From positions 1,674,001 to 1,738,000 of the forward strand of contig NZ_LT629780.1 in assembly GCF_900105885.1 (NCBI RefSeq): a stretch of 64,000 nt of DNA, in the 5' to 3' direction. This stretch comes from Pseudomonas guangdongensis (GTDB lineage: Bacteria > Pseudomonadota > Gammaproteobacteria > Pseudomonadales > Pseudomonadaceae). Shown here piece after piece: positions 29,806-38,350 of the stretch. A program made the position numbers and the translations under genes. Position 1 is the first letter of the stretch. Each line of letters opens with the position of its first letter. The notes beneath the pieces were generated by a model, which saw only the letters and a program-made list of their open reading frames with translations, searched no databases and was not told where the DNA came from.

Positions 29806-30495
29806 ATGTTGACTGCCAGCCATACCTCCGATAATGCTCTGCTACCTGCACCGGTACTGGTGGTTGAGGACGACCCGCTGATGCGTCAGCGGCTAGCGCG
29901 GGTACTCGGTGAAATCGGTTACGCACAGGAGGCGGTGAGTTTTTCGGTAAACCTGGCCGAGGCGCGCGCGCATGTTAGCCAGCAACCGGTGGCGATGGTG
30001 CTGGTGGACCTGGGGTTGCCGGACGGCAATGGCATCGAATTGATCCAGGAGTTGCGCACGCAGGACCCAGCGCTGTGGATCCTGGTGATTTCAGCCTGGA
30101 GCACCGAAGATGCAATCCTTGGTGCGTTGAGGGCCGGCGCCACGGGCTACCTGCTCAAGGAGCGCGACGACCTGGAAGTCAGCCTGTCGATTCGTAGCGT
30201 GTTGCGCGGCGGTGCGCCAATCGACCCGTTTATCGCGCGGCGCATTCTGGCCTTGCTGCCGACGGTGCCGTTGCAAACGCCCAGCGACACAAGCGACATC
30301 GAAGCACTCAGTGCCCGCGAGAGCGAGATTCTCGAATGGGTTTCCCGCGGCTTGAGCAACCGGGAAATCGCCGAACAGTTGGCCATTTCCCGCTATACCG
30401 TCGAATGCCATATCAAACGGATTTACCGCAAGCTAGCCGTCTCTTCACGTACTCGCGCGCTAAGCGAGGCTCGGCAGCGCGGCTTATTGCCCTGA
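29806..30495 (+). CDS. NarL/LuxR-type response regulator
   Basis: 229-residue two-component regulator. The receiver domain (about 16-135) has acidic E21-D22-D23 and the phospho-acceptor D68 in VLVDLGLPDGNG, with conserved Thr/Ser and Lys positions (LVISAWS, LLKERDD). The C-terminal LuxR helix-turn-helix (about 165-229) reads LSARESEILEWVSRGLSNRE and then IAEQLAISRYTVECHIKRIY. It overlaps the sensor kinase gene by 91 bp, so the two form a system. Divergence from tpsA and candidate operators in between suggest it controls the adhesin (inference). The start region lacks a strong ribosome-binding site. A 12-bp palindrome AATGCCGGCATT lies 48 bp upstream. Confidence 0.9.
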   Translation: MLTASHTSDNALLPAPVLVVEDDPLMRQRLARVLGEIGYAQEAVSFSVNLAEARAHVSQQPVAMVLVDLGLPDGNGIELIQELRTQDPALWILVISAWSTEDAILGALRAGATGYLLKERDDLEVSLSIRSVLRGGAPIDPFIARRILALLPTVPLQTPSDTSDIEALSARESEILEWVSRGLSNREIAEQLAISRYTVECHIKRIYRKLAVSSRTRALSEARQRGLLP

Positions 30496-32306
30496 CCCTG
30501 CTGCTGCTCCTGTTACCTTGGTTTCCGAGTCCCGCACAGGCGAACTGCCAGGCGACCATTACCCGCGTAATGGTGGCTCCCGAGCGGGGCGGCGATGGTG
30601 TACGCCCGCTCGCAGGCTGGCAGACAGTAACCCTTCCGGATCTGTGGCAGCGCCACTGGCCCGGCTTTCTGGGGCCGGTGTGGTATCGGCTGGACTGGCA
30701 AGCCGACTGTGCTGGTGAGCCGCTGGCGCTGAACATCGATCGCATGGTTATGGCGGGCGAGGTGTGGCTCAACGACGATCTGATCTGGCGTGACGCGAGC
30801 CTGGCCGAGCCGTTGTCGCGCAGCTGGAATCTGCCACGCTACTGGCTGCTGCCGTTATCCCGGCAGCAGGAGGCCAATACTCTGTGGGTTCGCCTGGTGG
30901 GCTCGGAGCATGCCGCGCCGGGTCTGGGCACGGTGCGCCTGGGTGTATCCGCGCAGGTCTGGCCGGAGTACCGTCAGCAGCTATTGCAGCAGCGTGAGCT
31001 CATTTTCGTCAGCCTGCTGATTTCCCTGGTGTTGGGTGTGCTGTTTCTGACGTTCTGGCTGTCCCGCCGCCAGGAACGTGCCTTCGGTTGGTTCGCGCTG
31101 GCTTCGGTGCTGTGGTCGGTTGGCCTTGGCAATATGCTGGTGACCACAGCCTGGCCATTCACCAACGGTGAGGTTTGGGATCGCCTAAGCCTGCTGGCAT
31201 TGGCGCTCTATTGTCCAGCGTTCTGCATGTTCATTTGGTCGCTCGGCGGTATGCGCTTTGCGCGCCTGGAAAGGGCTATCTGGGCTGGCGTGATCCCGTT
31301 CTGCGTGGCCGTAGTGCTGGTGCCGAAGGCGCAGATTGGGCTGCTGCAGATAATGTCCGCCTTTTCGCTCAGGCTGGTCTTGTTTGTTCTCGCCATGCAG
31401 CTCATTTGGCATACGTACCGCAGGCGACAACCCCGTCTGATGGTATTCGGGGCGCTTATGGCGGCGTTGTCGATCTATGAGTTTCTGGCCTTCATTGGCG
31501 TGCTTGATGTTGCAGGGGTGTATGCCGCGCTGTCGGCCCCCGTCTTGTCCTCGGTGATGTTTCTGGTCCTGGCCATGCGTTTCACCAACAGCCTGCAGCG
31601 CATCGAGTCCTTCAACGATGAGCTGCAGGCAAGCGTGGAAAGCACACGGGCGGAACTGACCCAGACGCTGCAGCGCGAGCACCAGCTGGAAGCCGAAAAT
31701 ATTCGCCTTAATGAACGCCTGCGCCTGACTCATGATCTGCATGACGGCCTGGGTAGTTCGCTGATGCGTTCGATTATCCGCATGGAGCATGGCGAGGGGC
31801 TGAAAGATGATCAGTTTCTGTCCGTGCTGAAGACGTTGCGTAGTGACCTGCGTGACGTCATCGACGGCTCGTGCGCGGTGCCCGCCTGGCAATCGCCGCA
31901 GGAGTGGCTGGCGCCGCTGCGGCGGCGGTTCATCGACCTGTTCGACGATCTGGGTATCGAGTCGCAGTGGAGTCTGCCGGAGCACTGGCCGGGGGCTTTC
32001 ACGCCGCCGCAGCTGTTGGCCCTGACGCGATTTCTCGAAGAGGCGCTAACCAATGTGCTAAAGCATGCGGGCGCCACACGGCTGGACGTGGGGGTGCGTG
32101 CCGAGGGGGAGAATGGCCTGAGCATATGGGTATGTGACGATGGTCGGGGATTCGAGGTGGATGCCGTACTTGCAGCGGGCACCGGAGTCGGCATGAGCAG
32201 CATGCGCGTGCGTATCGAGCGCATGGGCGGGCAACTGCGGGTCGAGTCCCGCCCTGGTGAAACGCTGCTGACGGCTACCATTCAGGGTGAGCCACCATGC
32301 GATTAA
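30405..32306 (+). CDS. membrane sensor histidine kinase (7TM sensor, HisKA_3)
   Basis: 633 residues from the only usable start, the ATG at 30405 inside the regulator gene. A hydrophobic signal segment (LIALTLLLLLLPWFPSP) is followed by a periplasmic beta domain (to about 195, with the paired YRLDW and VWLNDDLIW strands of 7TMR-DISM extracellular domains). Seven membrane helices occupy about 205-410 and a short coiled coil about 410-440. The dimerisation/phospho-acceptor helix contains HDLHDGLGSS (H446 probable acceptor), and the ATPase has EALTNVLKHAGA and DDGRGFE. It should phosphorylate the NarL-type partner. The ligand is unknown; this sensor fold often detects carbohydrates or membrane-linked signals. 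Confidence 0.88.
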   Translation: MPYQTDLPQASRLFTYSRAKRGSAARLIALTLLLLLLPWFPSPAQANCQATITRVMVAPERGGDGVRPLAGWQTVTLPDLWQRHWPGFLGPVWYRLDWQADCAGEPLALNIDRMVMAGEVWLNDDLIWRDASLAEPLSRSWNLPRYWLLPLSRQQEANTLWVRLVGSEHAAPGLGTVRLGVSAQVWPEYRQQLLQQRELIFVSLLISLVLGVLFLTFWLSRRQERAFGWFALASVLWSVGLGNMLVTTAWPFTNGEVWDRLSLLALALYCPAFCMFIWSLGGMRFARLERAIWAGVIPFCVAVVLVPKAQIGLLQIMSAFSLRLVLFVLAMQLIWHTYRRRQPRLMVFGALMAALSIYEFLAFIGVLDVAGVYAALSAPVLSSVMFLVLAMRFTNSLQRIESFNDELQASVESTRAELTQTLQREHQLEAENIRLNERLRLTHDLHDGLGSSLMRSIIRMEHGEGLKDDQFLSVLKTLRSDLRDVIDGSCAVPAWQSPQEWLAPLRRRFIDLFDDLGIESQWSLPEHWPGAFTPPQLLALTRFLEEALTNVLKHAGATRLDVGVRAEGENGLSIWVCDDGRGFEVDAVLAAGTGVGMSSMRVRIERMGGQLRVESRPGETLLTATIQGEPPCD

Positions 32307-32308
32307 CC

Positions 32309-32336
32309 AAAAAAATGCCCCGAACAATGTCGGGGC
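32309..32336 (-). terminator. intrinsic terminator of the aceEF operon
   Basis: On the minus strand GCCCCGA-CATTGT-TCGGGGC (7-bp stem) runs into A plus seven Ts, 124 bp beyond the aceF stop. On the plus strand the hairpin lacks a T-run, so it is poor for the sensor-kinase gene. The 153 bp between kinase and aceF hold nothing else I recognise. Confidence 0.8.
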
Positions 32337-32459
32337 AAATATGATTGTTAACAGTCCACAGATACTTGAAGTTACTCAATCATTCACAAACTATGTACCT
32401 TGTAACTCCACATAACGCTTGGCAGTGTTTCTTATGGGCGGTGGAAACGTCCGGCGCCG

Positions 32460-34112
32460 TTACAGCAGCAGCGAACGGATCTCCGCCAGCAGGTCGGCCA
32501 GGCGGCGGGTGAAGCGCGCCGCCGCGGCGCCGTTGATCACCCGGTGATCGTAGGACAGCGACAGCGGCAGCATCAGCCGCGGCTGGAACGCCGCGCCATC
32601 CCACACCGGCTGCATGGTCGCCTTGGACACGCCGAGGATCGCCACCTCCGGCGCGTTGACGATCGGCGTGAAGCCGGTGCCGCCGATGTGCCCGAGGCTG
32701 GAGATGGTGAAGCAGGCGCCCTGCATGTCGTCGGCCGACAGCTTCTTGCTGCGCGCCTTCTCCGCCAGCTCGGCGGCCTCGGCAGCCAGTTGCAGCAGGC
32801 TCTTCTGGTCGACGTTCTTGATCACCGGCACCAGCAGGCCGTCCGGGGTGTCCACGGCGAAGCCGATGTGCACGTACTTCTTGCGGATCAGCGCCTTGCC
32901 GCTGGGGGCCAGGGAGCTGTTGAAGTCCGGCAGCTCGCGCAGCACATGGGCGCAGGCCTTGAGCAGGAACGGCAGCACGGTCAGCTTGACGCCGGCCTTC
33001 TCGGCGACCTTCTGCTGGGCCTTGCGGAAGTCCTCCAGCTCGCTGATGTCGGCCGACTCGAACTGGGTGACGTGGGGCACGTTGAGCCAGCTGCGGTGCA
33101 GGTTGGCGGCGCCGACCTGCATCAGGCGGGTCATCGCCACCTCTTCCACCTCGCCGAACCGGCTGAAGTCGACGGTCGGGATCGGCGGGATGCCGGCGCC
33201 GCCGGAGACGCCAGCCTCCGGTGCGGCCTTGGCCTTGTGCATCATGGTCTTGACGTAGGCCTGCACGTCCTCCTTGAGCACCCGGCCTTTCGGCCCGGTA
33301 GCCGGCACTTCTGCCAGATCGACACCAAACTCGCGGGCCAGCATGCGCACCGCGGGGCCGGCGTGGACCTTGCCGGCCGGACGCTTGGGCGCCTCGACCA
33401 GCGGCGCGATGGCGCTGAGCGGCGGGTCGCCGGCGGCCGGGGTCTGCACCGCCGCCGGAGCGGAGGCCGGTGCGCTCGCCGGGGCTGCAGCCGGAGCCGC
33501 AGCGCTGGGCGCCGGGGCGGCGGCCGCGGCAGCCGCGCCGCTGACCTTCAGGGTCAGGATCAGCTCGCCGGTGCCGACCTCGTCGTTGAGCTTGATGGCC
33601 AGGCTGTCGACCACGCCGGCCTGCGGGCAGGGGATCTCCATGCTTGCCTTGTCCGACTCCAGTACCAGCAGCGACTGGTCGGCCTCGACCGCATCGCCGG
33701 CCTTGACCAGCACCTCGATGATGCGCGCCTTGCCGCTAGAGCCGATGTCCGGCACATGCACTTCCTGCAGGCTGTCGGCGCTCGCGGCCGGCGCGGGGCT
33801 CGGCGTCGGAGCGGGCGTCGGTGCGGCTGCAGCCGGTGCCGGTGCCTCGGCGGCGACCGGCGCGGCCTGGGCGCTGGCGCCCTCGGCCTCCAGCTCGATC
33901 AGCTCCTGACCTTCCTTGAGGCGGTCGCCGAGCTTGACGAGGATGCTCTTCACCACCCCGGCGCGCGGCGCCGGGATTTCCATGCTGGCCTTGTCCGACT
34001 CCAGGGTCACCAGGCTCTGGTCGGCCTCGATGCGCTCGCCGACCTGCACGAGGATCTCGATCACTTCACCTTCGCCGTTGCCGATATCGGGTACGCGAAT
34101 CAACTCACTCAT
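32460..34112 (-). CDS. aceF: pyruvate dehydrogenase E2, dihydrolipoamide acetyltransferase
   Basis: 550-residue E2 core that moves the acetyl group from lipoate to CoA. Two lipoyl domains (about 1-75 and 117-190) each carry the ESDKASMEIP lipoylation motif, joined by Ala/Pro-rich linkers. A peripheral-subunit binding domain (about 250-290, AGPAVRMLAREFGVDL) and the catalytic domain follow, with active-site SYDHRVINGAAAARF near the C-terminus. The ATG at 34112 is preceded by GAGGAG at 7 bp; the GTG two codons upstream is too close to it. The gene follows aceE after 11 bp, one operon. Confidence 0.95.
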   Translation of the reverse strand: MSELIRVPDIGNGEGEVIEILVQVGERIEADQSLVTLESDKASMEIPAPRAGVVKSILVKLGDRLKEGQELIELEAEGASAQAAPVAAEAPAPAAAAPTPAPTPSPAPAASADSLQEVHVPDIGSSGKARIIEVLVKAGDAVEADQSLLVLESDKASMEIPCPQAGVVDSLAIKLNDEVGTGELILTLKVSGAAAAAAAPAPSAAAPAAAPASAPASAPAAVQTPAAGDPPLSAIAPLVEAPKRPAGKVHAGPAVRMLAREFGVDLAEVPATGPKGRVLKEDVQAYVKTMMHKAKAAPEAGVSGGAGIPPIPTVDFSRFGEVEEVAMTRLMQVGAANLHRSWLNVPHVTQFESADISELEDFRKAQQKVAEKAGVKLTVLPFLLKACAHVLRELPDFNSSLAPSGKALIRKKYVHIGFAVDTPDGLLVPVIKNVDQKSLLQLAAEAAELAEKARSKKLSADDMQGACFTISSLGHIGGTGFTPIVNAPEVAILGVSKATMQPVWDGAAFQPRLMLPLSLSYDHRVINGAAAARFTRRLADLLAEIRSLLL

Positions 34113-34123
34113 CGCCACTCTCC

Positions 34124-36772
34124 TCAGCAGTCCAGCGGGTTGGCTTTATTGGTGTCGATGCCGAACTTGGCGATCGCCTCGGCGATCACCGTGCGCTCGA
34201 TCTCGCCGCGGTCGGCCAGGGCCTCCAGCGCGGTCAGCACCACCCAGTAGCGGTCCACCTCGAAGAAGTGGCGCAGTTTCTTGCGGCTGTCGCTGCGGCC
34301 GAAGCCGTCGGTGCCGAGCACCTTGTATTCCTTGACCGGGACCCACTGGCGGATCTGGTCGGCGAACAGCTTCATGTAGTCGGTGGAGGCGACCACCGGA
34401 CCCTTGCGGCCGTTCAGGCACTGCTCGACGTAGGACAGCTCCGGCTCGCGCTCCGGGTGCAGGCGATTGCGGCGCTCCACGGCCAGGCCTTCGCGGCGCA
34501 GCTCGTTGAAGCTGGTCACGCTCCATACGTCGGCGGCGATGCCGTAGTCCTCGCGGAGGATCTTCGCCGCCTCGCGCACTTCGCGCAGGATGGCGCCGGA
34601 GCCCATCAGCTGGACGTGGCAGGCAGCGTCGCGCTTGTCCTCTTCCAGCAGGTACATGCCCTTGATGATGCCGTCCTCGACGCCCTCGGGCATCGCCGGC
34701 TGGGCGTAGGCCTCGTTCATCGCGGTCAGGTAGAAGAACACGTTCTGCTGTTCTTCGGTCATCTGGCGGATGCCTTCGCGGATGATCACCGCCATCTCGT
34801 AGGCGTAGGTCGGGTCGTAGGTGCGGCAGTTGGGGATGGTCGAGGCCAGGATGTGGCTGTGGCCGTCCTCGTGCTGCAGGCCTTCGCCGTTGAGGGTGGT
34901 CCGCCCGGCGGTGCCGCCGATCAGGAAGCCGCGCGCACGGCTGTCGCCGGCCGCCCAGGCCAGGTCGCCGATGCGCTGGAAGCCGAACATCGAGTAGAAC
35001 ACGTAGAACGGCAGCATCGGCTGGTTGTGGTTGCTGTAGGCGGTCGCCGCGGCGATCCAGCTGGACATGGCGCCGGCCTCGTTGATGCCTTCCTCGAGGA
35101 TCTGGCCCTTCTTGTCCTCGCGGTAGAACATCACCTGGTCCTTGTCCACCGGCTGGTACAGCTGGCCGACCGAGGAGTAGATGCCGAGCTGGCGGAACAT
35201 GCCTTCCATGCCGAAGGTGCGCGCCTCGTCGGGGATGATCGGCACGATGCGCGAGCCGAGATCCTTGTCCTTGACCAGCTGCGAGAGGATGCGCACGAAG
35301 GCCATGGTGGTGGAGATTTCGCGCTCGCCGGTGCCGTCGAGGATCGCCTTGAGGGTTTCCAGCGGCGGTGTCGGGATGCTGAAGCTCTTGCTGCGGCGCT
35401 GCGGCACGAAGCCGCCGAGCTTCTCGCGGCTCTTGAGCATGTACTTCATTTCCGGGCTGTCAGGCTCGGGCTTGTAGAACGGCAGTTCTTCGAGCTTGTC
35501 GTCCGGGATCGGGATGCCGAAGCTGTCGCGGAAGGCCTTGAGGCTTTCCAGGTCGACCTTCTTGACGTTGTGGGTGATGTTCTGCGCCTGGCCTGCGCCG
35601 GTGCCGTAGCCCTTGATGGTCTTGGCGAGGATCACGGTCGGCTGGCCGGTGTGGTTGACCGCCGCGTGATAGGCCGCGTAGACCTTGAACGGGTCGTGGC
35701 CGCCGCGGTTGAGCTTCCAGATTTCCTCGTCGGAGAGGTCCTTGACCATCTCGGCCAGCTCCGGGCGGGCACCGAAGAAGTGCTCGCGGACGAAGGCGCC
35801 GTTGTTGGCCTTGTAGTTCTGGTACTCGCCGTCGACCACCTCGTCCATGCGCTTCTGCAGCAGGCCCTGGGTGTCCTTGGCGAACAGCGGGTCCCACAGG
35901 CGGCCCCAGATCACCTTGATCACGTTCCAGTCGGCGCCGCGGAAGTTGCCTTCCAGTTCCTGGATGATCTTGCCGTTGCCGCGCACCGGGCCGTCGAGAC
36001 GCTGCAGGTTGCAGTTGATCACGAAGATCAGGTTGTCGAGCTTCTCGCGGCCGGCCAGGGAGATGGCGCCGAGGGATTCCGGCTCGTCGGTCTCGCCGTC
36101 GCCGAGGAAGCACCAGACCTTCTGCTTGCCGGCGGGGATGAAGCCGCGGTGCTCCAGGTACTTCATGAAGCGCGCCTGGTAGATCGCCTGGATCGGGCCC
36201 AGACCCATCGACACGGTGGGGAACTGCCAGAAGTCGGGCATCAGCCAGGGGTGCGGGTAGGAGGACAGGCCGTTGCCGTCCACCTCCTGGCGGAAGTTGT
36301 TCAGCTGATCCTCGGTGATCCGCCCTTCGAGGAAGGCGCGGGCGTAGACGCCGGGGGAGGCGTGGCCCTGGAAGTACACCAGGTCGCCGCCGTGTTCCTC
36401 GGTCGGCGCCTTGAAGAAGTAGTTGAAGCCGATGTCGTAGAGGGTCGCGCTGGAGGCGAAGGTGGAGATGTGACCGCCCAGGTCCGGGTCCTTCTTGTTG
36501 GCGCGCATCACGGTCGCCAGTGCGTTCCAGCGGATCAGCGAGCGGATCCGTCGCTCCATGAACAGGTCGCCCGGCATGCGGGCTTCATGGGTCACCGGAA
36601 TGGTGTTGCGGTAGGGCGTGGTGATGGCGTACGGCAGCTGCGTGCCGGTGCGCGAAGCCTGCTCGCCCATGCGGGTCAGCAGGTAGTGGGCGCGGCTCTC
36701 ACCTTCACGATCGAGGACGGACTCCAGGGCGTCCAGCCATTCCTGGGTTTCGACGGGATCGAGATCTTGCAT
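34124..36772 (-). CDS. aceE: pyruvate dehydrogenase E1 component (homodimeric type)
   Basis: 882-residue thiamine-diphosphate enzyme that decarboxylates pyruvate and acetylates the lipoyl group of AceF. The ThDP/Mg motif GDGETDEPESLGA lies near residue 225 with the matching NCNLQRLDGPVRGNG. Length equals the Pseudomonas AceE. The ATG has GGAG 6 bp upstream. Two operator-like palindromes lie 140-206 bp upstream. It diverges from glnE, with a TnpB element inserted in the space between them. Confidence 0.96.
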   Translation of the reverse strand: MQDLDPVETQEWLDALESVLDREGESRAHYLLTRMGEQASRTGTQLPYAITTPYRNTIPVTHEARMPGDLFMERRIRSLIRWNALATVMRANKKDPDLGGHISTFASSATLYDIGFNYFFKAPTEEHGGDLVYFQGHASPGVYARAFLEGRITEDQLNNFRQEVDGNGLSSYPHPWLMPDFWQFPTVSMGLGPIQAIYQARFMKYLEHRGFIPAGKQKVWCFLGDGETDEPESLGAISLAGREKLDNLIFVINCNLQRLDGPVRGNGKIIQELEGNFRGADWNVIKVIWGRLWDPLFAKDTQGLLQKRMDEVVDGEYQNYKANNGAFVREHFFGARPELAEMVKDLSDEEIWKLNRGGHDPFKVYAAYHAAVNHTGQPTVILAKTIKGYGTGAGQAQNITHNVKKVDLESLKAFRDSFGIPIPDDKLEELPFYKPEPDSPEMKYMLKSREKLGGFVPQRRSKSFSIPTPPLETLKAILDGTGEREISTTMAFVRILSQLVKDKDLGSRIVPIIPDEARTFGMEGMFRQLGIYSSVGQLYQPVDKDQVMFYREDKKGQILEEGINEAGAMSSWIAAATAYSNHNQPMLPFYVFYSMFGFQRIGDLAWAAGDSRARGFLIGGTAGRTTLNGEGLQHEDGHSHILASTIPNCRTYDPTYAYEMAVIIREGIRQMTEEQQNVFFYLTAMNEAYAQPAMPEGVEDGIIKGMYLLEEDKRDAACHVQLMGSGAILREVREAAKILREDYGIAADVWSVTSFNELRREGLAVERRNRLHPEREPELSYVEQCLNGRKGPVVASTDYMKLFADQIRQWVPVKEYKVLGTDGFGRSDSRKKLRHFFEVDRYWVVLTALEALADRGEIERTVIAEAIAKFGIDTNKANPLDC

Positions 36773-36911
36773 GGCTTGCTCCAGGGCGGAAAGGCTTCCA
36801 GAATCGGTTGCCGGATATCGCGACCGGTCTTGTGGGCGGTCGCAGCGAATTTTGTGCTTGTCGGGCCCGCGCTGTTGCAGCGCCGGCCGCGCCGGGTGTC
36901 TCCCGGGTGTT

Positions 36912-36926
36912 TGTAGTTTTACTACA
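36912..36926. promoter_or_regulatory. operator-like palindrome 1 upstream of aceE
   Basis: TGTAGT-TTT-ACTACA, a perfect 6-3-6 palindrome, 140 bp from the aceE ATG. The centre is exactly 52 bp from that of a second copy. The form suits a dimeric regulator, for example of the GntR type that controls pdh operons elsewhere; the identity is inference. Confidence 0.6.
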
Positions 36927-36963
36927 TATCGACGGCAAAAGCAGCACCCCCGGACAAGGCTTT

Positions 36964-36978
36964 CGTAGCAAAACTACA
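36964..36978. promoter_or_regulatory. operator-like palindrome 2 upstream of aceE
   Basis: CGTAGC-AAA-ACTACA, the same site as at 36912 with one half degraded. The 52-bp centre spacing is five helical turns, suiting two dimers on one DNA face. Confidence 0.55.
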
Positions 36979-37033
36979 GGTGTCGATGGCCGGCGAGGCC
37001 GGGCGCCGCGTGTGCAGCATAAGGATAGACCCG

Positions 37034-37180
37034 TTGACTGCTCCCCTTCCTGAAGGAGGGAGATTCCCAATTCACCGAGATCAGGACAGCGGTACTTGAC
37101 CGATGCCACTTACGTTCTCTCCAAGGGCTAACACCGCCAGCCCGGCGGCTTTGATGTTGACCGCAGCGTTCACGTCGCGG
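37034..37180 (-). ncRNA. probable omega-RNA (reRNA) of TnpB
   Basis: In known TnpB systems the guide RNA scaffold overlaps the 3' end of tnpB and runs to the right end of the element; the guide is the flanking host sequence. Here the scaffold should end at TCAA (37034-37037) after the CTCC...GGAG hairpin. The guide would then start CGGGTCTATCCTTATGCTGC (37033 down to 37014). The 5' limit is approximate. RNA was not observed; this is by analogy. Confidence 0.45.
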
Positions 37181-38217
37181 TCATGCTCGCACCCGCATGC
37201 CGGGCAGGCCCAGCGGCGGATGTTGAGCGGCAGAGCGTTCAGCGTGTGTCCACAAGTGGAGCAGCGTTTGGAGCTGGGATACCAGCGGTCGATGGCGACC
37301 ACCTGTCGCCCGGTCCATTCGCCCTTGTACGCCAACTGGCGCACCAGCTCGCCCCAGCCGGCATCGGCAATGGCCTTGCTCAGGGCCGGGTTGCGTATCA
37401 GGTTCTTCACAGCGAGTGATTCGACGCAGACCACTTGGTTCTCGTTGATCAGTCTGCGGGACAGCTTGTGCAAGCCGTCCATCCGGCAATCGGAGATTTT
37501 CGCGTGAATACGGGCCACTTTCTGCCGGGCCTTGGCACGGTTGGCCGAGCCCAGTTTCTTTCTGCTCAAACGGCGCTGGGCCAAAGCCAGGCGGGCGGCG
37601 TATTTCGCGGTATGGCGGGGATTGCCGATCCGTTCGCCCTCGCTGGTGACGAACAGGTCTTTCAGGCCCAGGTCGATGCCGAGAGTTTTCGGTGTGACGG
37701 GCAGGGTTTCGGGCATGAACTCGCACAGGCAGGACGCGAAGTAGCGACCTGCTGCGTCCTGCGACACGGTGACGGTGGAGGGGGCGGACGGCAGCGGACG
37801 GCTCCAGCGGATCGCCAGGGGCTCGGCGCACTTGGCCAGAAACAACTGGCCGTCGCGGTACCTGAAAGCCGAGGTGGTGAACTCAGCCGATTGCCGGTAG
37901 CGCTTTTTCTTGAAGGCCGGGTATTGCGCGCGCCCCTCGAAGAAGTGCTTGAACGCGGCCTGCTGATGGCGAAGACACTGCTGCAGCGGCACGCACGAGA
38001 CTTCGTTCAGGAAGGCCAATTCCGGCAGCTTCTTGATCGCCGTCAGGCGGGCATTGGCTTGGGTGTAATCGATCTTCTGCCGCTCGTTGAAGAGCGCATC
38101 GGTACGCCAGCGCAGTACCGTGTTGTAGACGAAGCGCACGCAACCGAACGTCCGCGCCAGCAGGTCAGCCTGCTCGGGCGTCGGGTAGAAGCGGTATTGG
38201 TAGGCGCGTTTCATCAT
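37081..38217 (-). CDS. tnpB: TnpB RNA-guided endonuclease (IS605 OrfB)
   Basis: 378-residue TnpB, ancestor family of Cas12. The split RuvC active site is complete: D182 in LGIDLGLKD, E266 in VCVESLAVKN and the final Asp in HDRDVNAA (346-348). The zinc ribbon is C319-x2-C322 and C338-x2-C341. The N-terminus MMKRAYQYRFYPTPEQ is typical. No stop or frameshift interrupts it, so the nuclease may be active even though tnpA is missing. Start is the first of two adjacent ATGs. Confidence 0.93.
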   Translation of the reverse strand: MMKRAYQYRFYPTPEQADLLARTFGCVRFVYNTVLRWRTDALFNERQKIDYTQANARLTAIKKLPELAFLNEVSCVPLQQCLRHQQAAFKHFFEGRAQYPAFKKKRYRQSAEFTTSAFRYRDGQLFLAKCAEPLAIRWSRPLPSAPSTVTVSQDAAGRYFASCLCEFMPETLPVTPKTLGIDLGLKDLFVTSEGERIGNPRHTAKYAARLALAQRRLSRKKLGSANRAKARQKVARIHAKISDCRMDGLHKLSRRLINENQVVCVESLAVKNLIRNPALSKAIADAGWGELVRQLAYKGEWTGRQVVAIDRWYPSSKRCSTCGHTLNALPLNIRRWACPACGCEHDRDVNAAVNIKAAGLAVLALGENVSGIGQVPLS

Positions 38218-38314
38218 GATTCACAAAATAACCAACTCTCTGTGAAGATAGCAGCTACCCAATAAAGGAGGCAGCGAGAACAGGGGTGCTCTGTGAGCGC
38301 CGCGCTATCCCTCT

Positions 38315-38331
38315 CCGTACTCGAAGTACGG
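38315..38331 (+). promoter_or_regulatory. hairpin in the glnE 5' region
   Basis: CCGTACT-CGA-AGTACGG, a perfect 7-bp stem, ends 19 bp before the glnE ATG, where no clear Shine-Dalgarno sequence is seen. It might influence glnE translation or be part of the nearby mobile element's left flank. Confidence 0.35.
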
Positions 38332-38350
38332 GGTTTCTCGCGCAAATCAG

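Larger units (their letters stand above)
37034..38261 (-). mobile_element. IS200/IS605-superfamily element carrying only tnpB (IS1341-like)
   Basis: The right end on the minus strand reads CTCCCTCCTTCAGGAAGGGGAG followed by CAGTCAA, the familiar subterminal hairpin plus TCAA end of this superfamily. The left end is less certain; TTTAT at 38262-38266, followed inward by TGGGTAGC, would be a plausible target/TAM boundary. No tnpA is present, so the element cannot move by itself. As expected for this group there is no terminal inverted repeat or target duplication. It lies in the divergent aceE-glnE spacer. Confidence 0.7.

Noticed and set aside
34268..36916. 882-codon plus-strand frame opposite aceE
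   Set aside because: Shadow of the conserved pyruvate dehydrogenase E1 gene; no domain and typical reverse-complement composition.
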